A DNA stretch of 64,000 nucleotides from contig NZ_QFBC01000002.1 of assembly GCF_003122325.1 (NCBI RefSeq), forward strand, positions 124,001-188,000, written 5' to 3'. The notes beneath the pieces are model-generated. The model was not told the origin of the DNA and made no database searches. It saw only the letters and a program-made list of their open reading frames with translations. Source of the DNA: Rhizobium album. Lineage in GTDB: Bacteria > Pseudomonadota > Alphaproteobacteria > Rhizobiales > Rhizobiaceae. Numbering within the stretch: the first letter of the stretch is position 1; each line of letters opens with the position of its first letter. A program made the translations under genes and the position numbers. This document shows, piece by piece, positions 43,701 to 52,631 of this stretch.

Positions 43701-44621
43701 ATGGACGTTATGGATAGTCAGGACACGGAGCAGGCGGATGGGCCGAGCACGCTGCAGCTCGATCTCGCCCGCCGGATCATCGACAGGATCCGCGATGCGG
43801 AAATGAGCGTCGGCACGCGGATCTCGGCGCCGGAACTGGCCCGGCTCTTCGGCGTCTCGCGTTCGCCGATATCGGGCGCGCTGGAGCTTCTGGTTGGAAA
43901 AGGCGTGCTGCAGCCGATGGAGAAACGCGGTCTCAGACTGGCGCGCGACATCTCGACATTGGACCTCAGCGAAATCCTGCCGAACTCACCGATCGAGGAG
44001 CTTTACCGGCAGATGCTGCGCGAGCGGGCGCAGGACCAGCTGCCGCAGGAGGTTTCCGAAGCGGAGCTGATGCCGCGCTACGGCGTCTCGCGCGGCATCG
44101 TGCGCAAGCTTCTGATGCGATTTGCCGCCGAAGGCCTGGCGCAGCGCCTGCCCGGCCACGGCTGGCGCTTCGTCGATACGCTGGTGGGCGACGACGCCTA
44201 TCGCGAAAGCTACGAATTCCGCGCCATCGTCGAATGTTCGGCGCTGCGTACGCCGAATTTCAAGGTGGATGCCGAGGTTGCCGCACAGATCCGCCGCTCG
44301 CACGAACGCATCCTGCGCGATCCCGCCAGCCGCTCGGGCAGCGACGAATGGTTCCGCGTCAACGCCTTCTTTCACGAAAACCTCGCCGGCTTTTCCGGCA
44401 ACCGGTTCCTGACCGACGCCATCCGCCACCAGAACAACCTGCGCCGCATGCAGGAATCCGCCGCCTTCTTCGAACTGCCGGCGGAGCGCATCGAACAGTC
44501 GTGCCGCGAACACCTGGCTATCTTGGGAGCGGTGGAAGACGGCAATCTGGAATGGGCCGAGGCGCTGCTGCGCCAGCATCTGAAGCAGGCCTCGGAATAC
44601 GGATTGAGCAAGGCGGGCTGA
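43701..44621 (+). CDS. GntR-family regulator with two HTH regions and one FCD domain
   Basis: 306 residues, longer than ordinary FadR-type regulators. A GntR winged HTH covers about 18-85 (APELARLFGVSRSPISGALE). A second HTH-like stretch follows at about 115-155 (EAELMPRYGVSRGIVRKLLM), then an FCD-like domain with the helix FRVNAFFHENLAGFSG. Divergent from the C45/dpp operon, which it most likely represses until the substrate arrives. The ATG at 43710 is an alternative start. Confidence 0.85.
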   Translation: MDVMDSQDTEQADGPSTLQLDLARRIIDRIRDAEMSVGTRISAPELARLFGVSRSPISGALELLVGKGVLQPMEKRGLRLARDISTLDLSEILPNSPIEELYRQMLRERAQDQLPQEVSEAELMPRYGVSRGIVRKLLMRFAAEGLAQRLPGHGWRFVDTLVGDDAYRESYEFRAIVECSALRTPNFKVDAEVAAQIRRSHERILRDPASRSGSDEWFRVNAFFHENLAGFSGNRFLTDAIRHQNNLRRMQESAAFFELPAERIEQSCREHLAILGAVEDGNLEWAEALLRQHLKQASEYGLSKAG

Positions 44622-44630
44622 TCGCCCGCC
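44612..44630. terminator. Stem-loop between convergent GntR and MFS genes
   Basis: GGCGGGC-TGATC-GCCCGCC is a perfect 7-bp stem containing the GntR stop codon in its loop. It may end transcripts from both sides, though no T-run follows. Confidence 0.5.
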
Positions 44631-44642
44631 CTGATTGACGGC

Positions 44643-45977
44643 TCACGCGTCGCGTGCCTTGAGCTTTTCATTGAAGGCTAGCGCAAGCAGGGTACAGGCG
44701 GCGCCCGACAGCAGGTAGTAGCCGACGAATGGCAGGCCGAAGCTGCTGGACAGGCTGAGCGCGACGAGCGGCGCAAAACCGGCGCCGATCAGCCAGGAGA
44801 GATCCGATGTCAGCGCCGCGCCGGTGTAGCGATAGGCGCGGCCGAAACGGGACGACACCGAGCCGGCGGCCTGGCCAAAGGAAAGACCGAGCACGCCGAA
44901 GCCGATGATCACGAACGCGTCCTGGCCGCTATTGCCGCCGGCGAGCAGCATCGGACCGATGAAGCTGAAGATGGCGATGATGATGGCACAGACGGCCAAT
45001 TGCCCGCGGCGGCCGATGCGATCGGCCAGCAGTCCCGACACGATAATGCCGAGAATGCCGACGGCGGCGCCGACGACCTGCACCGCCAGGAACGTGCCGA
45101 TCGGCTGGTCGCCGAACAGGTTCATCCAGCCGAGCGGGAAGATGGTCACCAGGTGGAACATGGCGAAGCTCGCCAGCGGCACGAAAGCGCCGATGAGGAT
45201 GTCGCGCCCATGGACCCGGATCACTTCGGGGATCGGCGTCGCCGACAGTTCGTTCTGCTCCAGAAGCGTGCCGAATTCCCTGGTCATCACCAGCCGCAGC
45301 CGGGCGAACAGCGCCACGACGTTGATGGCGAAAGCGACAAAGAAGGGATACCGCCAGCCCCAGCTCAAAAAGTCCTCGCTGGAAAGATTGGCGACGAAAT
45401 AGCCGAACAGGGTGCTGGCAAGCGCAAAGCCGATCGGCGCACCAAGCTGCGGGATCATCGCGTACCAGCCGCGGCGGTTCTCCGGCGCATTGAGGGCGAG
45501 CAGCGAGGCAAGCCCGTCCCACGCCCCGCCGAGGGCAAATCCCTGGCCGAGGCGGAACAGCGCCAGCAGATAGATCGACCAGACGCCGATGACGTCATAA
45601 CCCGGAAGAAAGGCGATCGATGCCGTCGAACCGCCGAGAACGAACAGGGCAATGGTGAGCTTCGTGCCGCGCCCATACCAGCGGTCGACGGTCATGAAGA
45701 CGATCGACCCGACCGGGCGGGCGATGAAGGCCAGCGAGAAGATGGCGAAGGAATAAAGCGTCGCGGTCAGCGCATCGGGTGCAAAGGGAAAGACCAGCTT
45801 TGGAAACACCAGAACCGAAGCAAGCCCGAAGACGAAGAAATCGAAAAACTCCGACATCCGGCCGATGATGACACCGATCGCGATGCTGCCGGGAGAGACG
45901 GGCTTGTCATCATGGATGCGGCGTGCGTCGCGCTCCAGGGTCGATGACGAAGGCCCGAAATGTGTGGTCGAACTCAT
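44643..45977 (-). CDS. MFS transporter, metabolite:H+ symporter type
   Basis: 444 residues with about 12 membrane segments. SEFFDFFVFGLASVLVFPKL and FIARPVGSIVF-x-x-x-DRWYGRG (the loop 2-3 motif) place it in the MHS group of proton symporters that import organic acids, betaines or similar compounds. RLGQGFALGGAWDG is the usual TM5 region. The start at 45977 has GGGAGG 8 bases before the ATG, better than the codon at 46016. Divergent from cyoA; no catabolic partner identifies the cargo. Confidence 0.86.
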   Translation of the reverse strand: MSSTTHFGPSSSTLERDARRIHDDKPVSPGSIAIGVIIGRMSEFFDFFVFGLASVLVFPKLVFPFAPDALTATLYSFAIFSLAFIARPVGSIVFMTVDRWYGRGTKLTIALFVLGGSTASIAFLPGYDVIGVWSIYLLALFRLGQGFALGGAWDGLASLLALNAPENRRGWYAMIPQLGAPIGFALASTLFGYFVANLSSEDFLSWGWRYPFFVAFAINVVALFARLRLVMTREFGTLLEQNELSATPIPEVIRVHGRDILIGAFVPLASFAMFHLVTIFPLGWMNLFGDQPIGTFLAVQVVGAAVGILGIIVSGLLADRIGRRGQLAVCAIIIAIFSFIGPMLLAGGNSGQDAFVIIGFGVLGLSFGQAAGSVSSRFGRAYRYTGAALTSDLSWLIGAGFAPLVALSLSSSFGLPFVGYYLLSGAACTLLALAFNEKLKARDA

Positions 45978-46363
45978 GATAAAACGCCTCCCTCGTTTCC
46001 AAGGCGCCTGCGACAAAGCACCTCATCGGCGATGATGAACAAACTCATGGACTTATCAAGTCCGCAGACGCGAAATTGTTCATCAATTTTTCTACGCCGG
46101 CCAGCATAAGTCCCGAGAAGCCGCAAACGGCGAAAAACCCTCGTTTCGGACTGGTCTGCCATGCAGATGCGCTCTATCTTATCCGCACGAATGGACGGCG
46201 CCGCACGAAAACCTTCGATTTTATTCAGGTTTTCGCAAAAGTGGCCATGGAGTGGCTTCTGTCGCAGCGCGGCAAATTGCTGCAGTGCGACCAAACACCT
46301 CATATTCCTAGTCGTTCCAGTGCTTTAGTCGCGGACGGAACGAAACAACAAGAGCTTTGAGCC
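45978..46363. promoter_or_regulatory. Divergent promoter region between MFS gene and cyoA
   Basis: These 386 AT-richer bases must hold the promoters of both genes. A 109-codon open frame on the minus strand does not resemble any family. I see no clear FNR- or Fur-type site. Confidence 0.4.
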
Positions 46364-47539
46364 GTGCAAAAATTCATGTTGTCCGCCCGCTTCCTCACAG
46401 TTCTGCCGCTTCTCCTTTTGAGCGGTTGTGACCTGGTCGTGATGTCCCCGTCGGGCGATATCGCCAACCAGCAGGCAAACCTTATCCTTGTCTCCACCTT
46501 CCTGATGCTTCTGATCATCGTGCCGGTGATCTTCCTGACGCTGTACTTCGCCTGGCATTACCGGCGCTCGAACAGCACGGCGAAATACGATCCCGACTGG
46601 CACCATTCGACACGGCTCGAAGTGGTGATCTGGTCGGCACCGCTGGCGATCATCATCGCGCTGGGCGCCATCACCTGGATCAGCACTCACAAGCTCGACC
46701 CCTACAGGCCGCTCGACCGGCTGGATGCGGAACGGCCGATTCCGGCGGATGCCAGGCCGCTCACCGTCGAGGTTGTGGCGCTCGACTGGAAGTGGCTGTT
46801 CTTCTATCCCGACTACGGCATCGCCACCGTCAACGAACTCGCTGCGCCGGTGGACGTACCGATCAACTTCAAGATCACCGCGTCCTCCGTGATGAATTCC
46901 TTCTATATCCCTGCCCTGGCAGGCCAGATCTACGCCATGCCCGGCATGCAAACCAGGCTGCACGCCGTCATCAACAAGCCGGGCGAGTTCGAAGGTTTTT
47001 CCGCCAATTACAGCGGCGACGGTTTTTCGCACATGCGCTTCAAGTTCCACGGCCTCGACCAGCAGGGTTTCGACGGCTGGATCGCCCGCGTCAAGCAGAC
47101 CGGCACGGCGCTCAACCGCGATACCTACCTGAAGCTCGAAAAGCCCAGCGAACGCGAACCGGTGCGCTATTATTCGAGCGTCGAGAACGGCCTCTACGAA
47201 GCCGTGCTCAACCTCTGCGCCACGCCCGGCAAGATGTGCATGAGTGAAATGATGCACATCGACATGATGGGCGGCGCCGGCAAGGAAAGTGCGGAAAACC
47301 GCGAGCGGCTGGAATATGACAACCGCCACGCCAAGAGCGGCGCGGAAACGCCGGGCGCCACCTTCCCGGCCACCGGCACCCCGGCCCGCAGCGAAGAAGA
47401 CAGCAACAGCACGGTCGGCACCAGCGTCCAGGAAGGCCACCAGGGCCACGACATGCAGAACATGAACCATGACGGACATTCGATGCCCGGCATGGACGAC
47501 AATTCGGGCGATCCGGCACCGACACAGCTCAACAATTGA
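46364..47539 (+). CDS. cyoA: Cytochrome bo3 ubiquinol oxidase subunit II
   Basis: 391 residues from a GTG (an in-frame ATG at 46376 is possible). The lipobox LLLSGC gives a lipid-anchored Cys22. Two membrane segments precede the periplasmic cupredoxin domain (VVALDWKWLFFYPDYGIATV). It lacks the CuA cysteines, as expected for a quinol oxidase. It is about 75 residues longer than E. coli CyoA: the tail from about 300 is polar and ends in a His/Met/Asp-rich stretch (GHQGHDMQNMNHDGHSMPGM, 358-377) that could bind copper. First gene of cyoABCD. Confidence 0.95.
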   Translation: MQKFMLSARFLTVLPLLLLSGCDLVVMSPSGDIANQQANLILVSTFLMLLIIVPVIFLTLYFAWHYRRSNSTAKYDPDWHHSTRLEVVIWSAPLAIIIALGAITWISTHKLDPYRPLDRLDAERPIPADARPLTVEVVALDWKWLFFYPDYGIATVNELAAPVDVPINFKITASSVMNSFYIPALAGQIYAMPGMQTRLHAVINKPGEFEGFSANYSGDGFSHMRFKFHGLDQQGFDGWIARVKQTGTALNRDTYLKLEKPSEREPVRYYSSVENGLYEAVLNLCATPGKMCMSEMMHIDMMGGAGKESAENRERLEYDNRHAKSGAETPGATFPATGTPARSEEDSNSTVGTSVQEGHQGHDMQNMNHDGHSMPGMDDNSGDPAPTQLNN

Positions 47540-47589
47540 CATTGAACCGCCTCGCCGAACGGCGAGGCCCTCAATGAACGGGTAATTCC

Positions 47590-49593
47590 ATGTTTTCCAA
47601 TTTTGACCTCCAGAAGTTCATCTTCGGCCGGTTGACGCTCGAGGCGATCCCCTACCACGAGCCCATCCTGGTCGCGACCTTCATCGCCGTCGCCATCGGC
47701 GGCCTGGCCGTGCTGGCCCTCGTCACCCGCTTCAGGCTCTGGGGCTATCTCTGGACCGAGTGGTTCACCAGCGTCGATCACAAGAAGATCGGCATCATGT
47801 ACATTATCCTGGCGATCATCATGCTGCTGCGCGGCTTTGCCGACGCCATCATGATGCGGATCCAGCAGGCGATCGCCTTCAACGGCAACGAGGGTTATCT
47901 CAACCCGCACCACTACGACCAGATCTTCACGGCGCACGGTGTGATCATGATCTTCTTCGTGGCCATGCCCTTCGTCACCGGCTTCATGAACTATGTCGTG
48001 CCGCTGCAGATCGGCGCCCGCGACGTGTCCTTCCCCTTCCTCAACAACTTCTCCTTCTGGATGACGACGGCCGGCGCCGTCATCATCATGATGTCGCTGT
48101 TCGTCGGCGAGTTCGCCCGCACCGGCTGGCTGGCCTATCCGCCGCTGTCGGGGGCCGACTACAGTCCGGGCGTCGGGGTGGACTATTACATATGGGGGCT
48201 GCAGGTCGCCGGCGTCGGGACGACGCTGTCGGGCATCAACCTAATCGCCACCATCGTCAAGATGCGCGCGCCCGGCATGTCCTTCATGAAGATGCCGGTG
48301 TTCACCTGGACCTCGCTGTGCACAAACGTGCTGATCGTCGCCACCTTCCCGGTGCTGACGGCAACGCTGGCGCTGCTTTCGCTCGACCGCTATGCCGGCA
48401 CCAACTTCTTCACCAACGACCTCGGCGGCAACCCGATGATGTATGTCAACCTCATCTGGATCTGGGGCCATCCGGAGGTTTACATCCTGGTGCTGCCGGC
48501 CTTCGGCATCTTCTCGGAAGTGGTCGCCACCTTCTGCGGCAAGCGCCTGTTCGGTTATGCCTCGATGGTTTATGCCACCGTCGTCATCACCATCCTGTCC
48601 TACATCGTCTGGCTGCATCACTTCTTCACCATGGGTTCGGGCGCCAGCGTCAACGCCTTCTTCGGCATCACCACGATGATCATCTCGATCCCGACGGGAG
48701 CGAAGATGTTCAACTGGCTGTTCACCATGTATCGCGGCCGCATCCGCTACGAGCTGCCGATGTACTGGACGATCGGCTTCATGGTCACCTTCGTCATCGG
48801 CGGCATGACGGGCGTGCTGCTCGCCGTGCCGCCGGCGGATTTCGTGCTGCACAACTCGCTGTTCCTGATCGCCCACTTCCACAACGTCATCATCGGCGGC
48901 GTGCTGTTCGGGCTGATGGCGGGCATCGTCTACTGGTGGCCAAAAGCCTTCGGCTACAAGCTCGACATGTTCTGGGGCAAGATGAGCTTCTGGTTCTGGC
49001 AGATCGGTTTCTTCTTCGCCTTCATGCCGCTCTACGTGCTCGGCCTGATGGGCGTCACCCGCCGCGTCTCGCAGTTCGAGGACCCCTCGCTGCAGATCTG
49101 GTTCATTATCGCCGCCTTCGGCGCCGCGCTGATCGCCATCGGCATCGCCTCCTTCATCATCCAGCTCGTCGTCAGCTTCCTGCGCCGTGACCAGCTGCGT
49201 GAGACGAGCGGCGATCCATGGAACGCCCGCACCCTGGAATGGTCGACCTCCTCGCCGCCGCCGGACTACAACTTCGCCTTCACGCCCGTCGTGCACGACC
49301 ACGACAGCTGGTGGGACATGAAGAACCGCGGCTACGAACGGCCGTTGACCGGCTTCCGGCCGATCCACATGCCGAAGAACACCGGCACCGGCATCATCCT
49401 CAGCGGCATCAGCGTCGCGCTCGCCTTCGGCCTGATCTGGTACATGTGGTGGCTCGCCGCCGTCTCCTTCGTCGCGCTGATCGCGGTGGCGATCGGCCAT
49501 ACCTTCAACTACAGGCGCGACTTCTACATCCCTGCCGATGTGGTGACCGCAACCGAAGACAAGCGCAGCGCACTGCTGGAAAAACAGGCCTGA
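47590..49593 (+). CDS. cyoB: Cytochrome bo3 ubiquinol oxidase subunit I
   Basis: 667 residues, the catalytic proton-pumping subunit. The quinol site residues are in LLRGFADA and [11 protein letters not shown]. CuB and the cross-linked His-Tyr lie in [12 protein letters not shown] and WLHHFFTMG, and the heme ligands in [12 protein letters not shown]. It carries the K- and D-channel features of A-type oxidases and about 15 membrane segments. It reduces oxygen with electrons from ubiquinol. The cyoE gene (heme O synthase) is not next to it and must be elsewhere. Confidence 0.97.
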   Translation: MFSNFDLQKFIFGRLTLEAIPYHEPILVATFIAVAIGGLAVLALVTRFRLWGYLWTEWFTSVDHKKIGIMYIILAIIMLLRGFADAIMMRIQQAIAFNGNEGYLNPHHYDQIFTAHGVIMIFFVAMPFVTGFMNYVVPLQIGARDVSFPFLNNFSFWMTTAGAVIIMMSLFVGEFARTGWLAYPPLSGADYSPGVGVDYYIWGLQVAGVGTTLSGINLIATIVKMRAPGMSFMKMPVFTWTSLCTNVLIVATFPVLTATLALLSLDRYAGTNFFTNDLGGNPMMYVNLIWIWGHPEVYILVLPAFGIFSEVVATFCGKRLFGYASMVYATVVITILSYIVWLHHFFTMGSGASVNAFFGITTMIISIPTGAKMFNWLFTMYRGRIRYELPMYWTIGFMVTFVIGGMTGVLLAVPPADFVLHNSLFLIAHFHNVIIGGVLFGLMAGIVYWWPKAFGYKLDMFWGKMSFWFWQIGFFFAFMPLYVLGLMGVTRRVSQFEDPSLQIWFIIAAFGAALIAIGIASFIIQLVVSFLRRDQLRETSGDPWNARTLEWSTSSPPPDYNFAFTPVVHDHDSWWDMKNRGYERPLTGFRPIHMPKNTGTGIILSGISVALAFGLIWYMWWLAAVSFVALIAVAIGHTFNYRRDFYIPADVVTATEDKRSALLEKQA

Positions 49594-49597
49594 CCCG

Positions 49598-50215
49598 ATG
49601 AGCGAAACGACAGTGGAAACGGGCGAAAAGCCGACTTTTTACCTCACCGAGGACCACCACCCGGAAAACAGTACCAATCTTGGCTTCTGGCTCTACCTGA
49701 TGAGCGACTGCCTGATCTTCGCGGTGCTGTTCGCCACCCACGCCGTGCTCGGCCGCAACTATGCGGCCGGCCCCTCGCCCGCCGATCTGTTCGACCTGCC
49801 GCTGGTGGCGGTCAACACGGCGATGCTCCTGTTCTCCTCCATCACCTATGGCTTCGCCATGCTGCAGATGGAGCGCAACGCCAAGGCGGAAACGCTGTTC
49901 TGGCTCGGCGTCACCGGCATCTTCGGAGCGATCTTCCTGGCGCTGGAACTCTACGAGTTCTACCACCTGATCCATGAAGGGGCCGGCCCGACGCGCAGCG
50001 CCTTCCTGTCGTCCTTCTTCACGCTGGTCGGCACCCACGGCCTGCACGTCACCTTCGGCATCATCTGGCTGATCACGCTGATGGCGCAGGTGTCGAGGCA
50101 CGGCCTGATTCCGGAAAATCGCCGCCGGCTGATGTGCCTGTCGATGTTCTGGCACTTCCTCGACGTCGTCTGGATCGGCGTCTTTTCCTTCGTCTACCTG
50201 ATGGGAGTTCTCTGA
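49598..50215 (+). CDS. cyoC: Cytochrome bo3 ubiquinol oxidase subunit III
   Basis: 205 residues with five membrane segments. LGFWLYLMSDCLIFAVLFAT at the start and GTHGLHVTFGIIWL plus FWHFLDVVWIGVFSFVYLMG later are the family landmarks. It stabilises subunit I. The stop overlaps the cyoD ATG by one base. Confidence 0.96.
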   Translation: MSETTVETGEKPTFYLTEDHHPENSTNLGFWLYLMSDCLIFAVLFATHAVLGRNYAAGPSPADLFDLPLVAVNTAMLLFSSITYGFAMLQMERNAKAETLFWLGVTGIFGAIFLALELYEFYHLIHEGAGPTRSAFLSSFFTLVGTHGLHVTFGIIWLITLMAQVSRHGLIPENRRRLMCLSMFWHFLDVVWIGVFSFVYLMGVL

Positions 50216-50616
50216 TGAGTTCGCAAGCCCCCGCGCATGAGGATGCCCAAGAGGCTCATCACGGCCACAGCCACGGGCACGAAGCCGGCCACGGCACGTT
50301 CCGCAGCTACGTCACCGGCTTCATCCTGTCGGTCATCCTGACGGCCATTCCCTTCTGGCTGGTGATGGCCGGCGTCTTCGAAAGCCGCCTGGTCACCGCC
50401 GCGCTGGTCATGGGTTTCGGCGCCATCCAGATCGTCGTGCACATGATCTACTTCCTGCACATGAACACCAAGTCGGAAGGCGGCTGGACGATGCTGGCGC
50501 TGATCTTCACCCTGCTGCTGGTCGCCATCGCGCTTGCCGGCTCGCTCTGGGTCATGCATCACCTCAACGTCAACATGATGCCGATGAGCCCAGAGATGAT
50601 GAAGAACATGCCATAG
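50215..50616 (+). CDS. cyoD: Cytochrome bo3 ubiquinol oxidase subunit IV
   Basis: 133 residues with three membrane segments (TGFILSVILTAIPFWLVMAG, IQIVVHMIYFLHMNTKSEGG, then LIFTLLLVAIALAGSLWVMH). The N-terminus is unusually His-rich (EAHHGHSHGHEAGHG), which E. coli CyoD is not. The start is fixed by the TGATG overlap with cyoC. The TAG stop is the first codon of a palindromic repeat. Confidence 0.94.
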   Translation: MSSQAPAHEDAQEAHHGHSHGHEAGHGTFRSYVTGFILSVILTAIPFWLVMAGVFESRLVTAALVMGFGAIQIVVHMIYFLHMNTKSEGGWTMLALIFTLLLVAIALAGSLWVMHHLNVNMMPMSPEMMKNMP

Positions 50617-50717
50617 AGCATTTTCGCTTTTCCCCGAAACACGAAAACGCTCTATATCTTTGTTTCTACGCAATTCCGGACGCAAAACCGCTCCGCACTT
50701 TTGCTGGAATTGCTCTG
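50614..50717. repeat. Rhizobial palindromic intergenic repeat (RIME-like), copy 3, two palindromes
   Basis: The first half is a palindrome, TAGAGCATTTTCG with CGAAAACGCTCTA (50614-50654). The second is GCAATTCC with GGAATTGC around CGGACGCAAAACCGCTCCGC (50670-50713). The second half matches the repeat at 21380-21436 closely. Confidence 0.68.
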
Positions 50718-50733
50718 ACTGGCGGAACAGCCG

Positions 50734-51468
50734 ATGCAGAATGATCAGGAATGGGCCGAAGCGGGGAGGCAGCGGTCTCCCCGCGCTCGCCGGGCCTTCA
50801 CGGCTCTCGTCGTCCTGCTGGTGGCGGTGTTCCTGGCCCTCGGCACCTGGCAGGTGCAGCGGCTCTTCTGGAAGCTCGACCTGATCGCACGGGTAGATGC
50901 CCGCGTCCACGCCGAACCGGTGGCCGCGCCGACAGGCCCGATCGATCCGGCCGAAGACGAATATCGCCACGTCACCGCCACGGGCCTGTTCGACCACGAC
51001 AAGACGGTCCTCGTCCAGGCCGTCACCGAACGCGGCGCCGGTTTCTGGGTGGTGACCCCGTTGCGAACCGACGACGCGCCCACCATCCTCGTCAATCGCG
51101 GTTTCGTCCCCGCCGACCGGAGCGCGCGGGACGCGCGGCTCGGCAGCGAACTGGCGGCCGGCCCGGTCACCGTGACGGGCCTGTTGCGGATCAGCGAACC
51201 GGGCGGCGGCTTCCTGCGCGCCAACGATCCGGCGGGCGACCGGTGGTTCTCCCGGGACGTGGCGGCCATTGCCGCCGCGAAGGGCGTCGCGAATGTCGCT
51301 CCCTACTTCATCGATGCGGATGCGACGGAAAATCCGGGTGGCCTGCCGATCGGCGGCCTGACCGTCGTCGCCTTCCGCAACAGCCATCTCGTCTATGCGC
51401 TGACCTGGTATGCGATGGCCGCCGGCCTTGCCGGTGCGCTGATCTATGTGCGCCGCCGTTCGCCTTGA
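50734..51468 (+). CDS. SURF1 family cytochrome oxidase assembly protein
   Basis: 244 residues with one membrane segment near each end (about 21-40 and 222-240) and the SURF1 domain between, including LGTWQVQRLFWKLDLIARVD, GFWVVTPLRT and ILVNRGFVPAD. SURF1 proteins assist heme insertion into heme-copper oxidases. The position behind cyoABCD suggests it serves this oxidase. Confidence 0.9.
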   Translation: MQNDQEWAEAGRQRSPRARRAFTALVVLLVAVFLALGTWQVQRLFWKLDLIARVDARVHAEPVAAPTGPIDPAEDEYRHVTATGLFDHDKTVLVQAVTERGAGFWVVTPLRTDDAPTILVNRGFVPADRSARDARLGSELAAGPVTVTGLLRISEPGGGFLRANDPAGDRWFSRDVAAIAAAKGVANVAPYFIDADATENPGGLPIGGLTVVAFRNSHLVYALTWYAMAAGLAGALIYVRRRSP

Positions 51469-51480
51469 ACGGCAAAGGCC

Positions 51481-51699
51481 CTATGAGCGCAGCACGGCGT
51501 GGCCGATGTCGATCAGCAGGTCCTCTTCAAGGATGCCGCGCTGGTAGGAACGGATCAGGGTCGCGGCGCATCGGGCCGCCGTCAGGCTGGTCTTCGGTTC
51601 CTCACAATCGTCGCAAACGCGTTCGAAGATGTGAGCGATGATGGCAATCTGTTCCGAGCTCAGAACCGGCATGACGCGCGGAAACGAGGCGTAAGACAT
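51481..51699 (-). CDS. Small conserved-looking hypothetical protein
   Basis: 72 residues. The start at 51699 is chosen because GGGAGGCCGAG precedes the ATG. The sequence looks all-helical, with LSSEQIAIIAHIFERVCDD and a second helix around TAARCAATLIRSYQRG. It has the overall look of small rhizobial proteins of unknown function. It converges with the SURF1 gene, 12 bases apart. No function can be assigned. Confidence 0.65.
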   Translation of the reverse strand: MSYASFPRVMPVLSSEQIAIIAHIFERVCDDCEEPKTSLTAARCAATLIRSYQRGILEEDLLIDIGHAVLRS

Positions 51700-51861
51700 C
51701 TCGGCCTCCCAGCACGAGCCCAACGAAACGGCGATATTGATAGCGTACGTTACATGGTCCGCTCGTGCAAGCGGAGACTTGGGCCTCGCGAACCTGTCCG
51801 CAACCCACTGTCCAAGCCCTGACGGGAGACGGCAGTCTCCGCCCCAGGCAATCCGGGACAA

Positions 51862-52473
51862 TCAACCGCCGTATCCGGCGGCCTCGCGGATGCCGGCGCG
51901 TACCCGATTGACGACGGTCAGCGCCAGCAGCAGGCAGGCGGCGGCAAACAACCAGGCCGTCCACGGCCCGAAGGTGCCGCCAAGGGCAACGAAGGCGCCG
52001 AGCACGCCAAAAAGCACCGCCCGGTCGCTCTTGCCGAGCGGCCCGTCATATTGCCTCGAAGCGCCCACCGTCTGGCCGAGGACACCGGCGAACTCCGTCA
52101 GCACCGACAGGAAAATGACGAGCGCCACCCACCAGTCCACGCCGGGATGGAGGAAGGCGAAGGGAAGGTAGAGTGCCGCGTCCGACACCACGTCGGTCAG
52201 TTCGTTGAGATAGGCGCCGAGCACGCTTTTCTGCCCGTGCTCCCGCGCCAGCATGCCGTCGACGGCATTCAGCGCCATGCGCAGGAAGAACCAGACGGGC
52301 ACCAGGAGAAACCAGCGTGTATCCGCAGCAACGACCAGAAAGGCACCGATGGCAAGGGAAATCGCCGCGGCGGCCAGTGTCACCTGGTTCGCAGTCACAC
52401 CGCCAGCCGCGAGCCTACGCACAAACGGACGGAGGATATTCTGAAATCGGCTCTTCAACTGATAGACGGACAT
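51862..52473 (-). CDS. CDP-alcohol phosphatidyltransferase family protein (YnbA-like)
   Basis: 203 residues with about 5-6 membrane segments. The catalytic motif runs from Asp72-Gly73 and Ala76-Arg77 through Gly86 to Asp94 and Asp98. The spacing between Gly and the third Asp is longer than in the classic pattern. The enzyme should transfer a phosphatidyl group from a CDP-alcohol to an unknown alcohol. It is divergent from a gene set matching E. coli ynbC, ynbD and ynbB, so it is the equivalent of YnbA. The start at 52473 avoids an upstream extension without ribosome site. Confidence 0.82.
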   Translation of the reverse strand: MSVYQLKSRFQNILRPFVRRLAAGGVTANQVTLAAAAISLAIGAFLVVAADTRWFLLVPVWFFLRMALNAVDGMLAREHGQKSVLGAYLNELTDVVSDAALYLPFAFLHPGVDWWVALVIFLSVLTEFAGVLGQTVGASRQYDGPLGKSDRAVLFGVLGAFVALGGTFGPWTAWLFAAACLLLALTVVNRVRAGIREAAGYGG

Positions 52474-52631
52474 TGCTATTCGATGAGCTTGTGGCGATCG
52501 GACCGGTGACCGGGAGATTACCGAAGGGAGATTTTCACACCAGCCGCGAATGAATACCCGCCCAGACACGTGCAACTGACGTGAAATCGACTTTTATGTC
52601 AATGGCCTGCCTGTGCCCAACGGAGATCCGC

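Noticed and set aside
45974-46303. 109-codon open frame on the minus strand in front of the MFS gene
   Set aside because: Composition and pattern do not look coding, it overlaps the start of the MFS gene and has no ribosome site of note.
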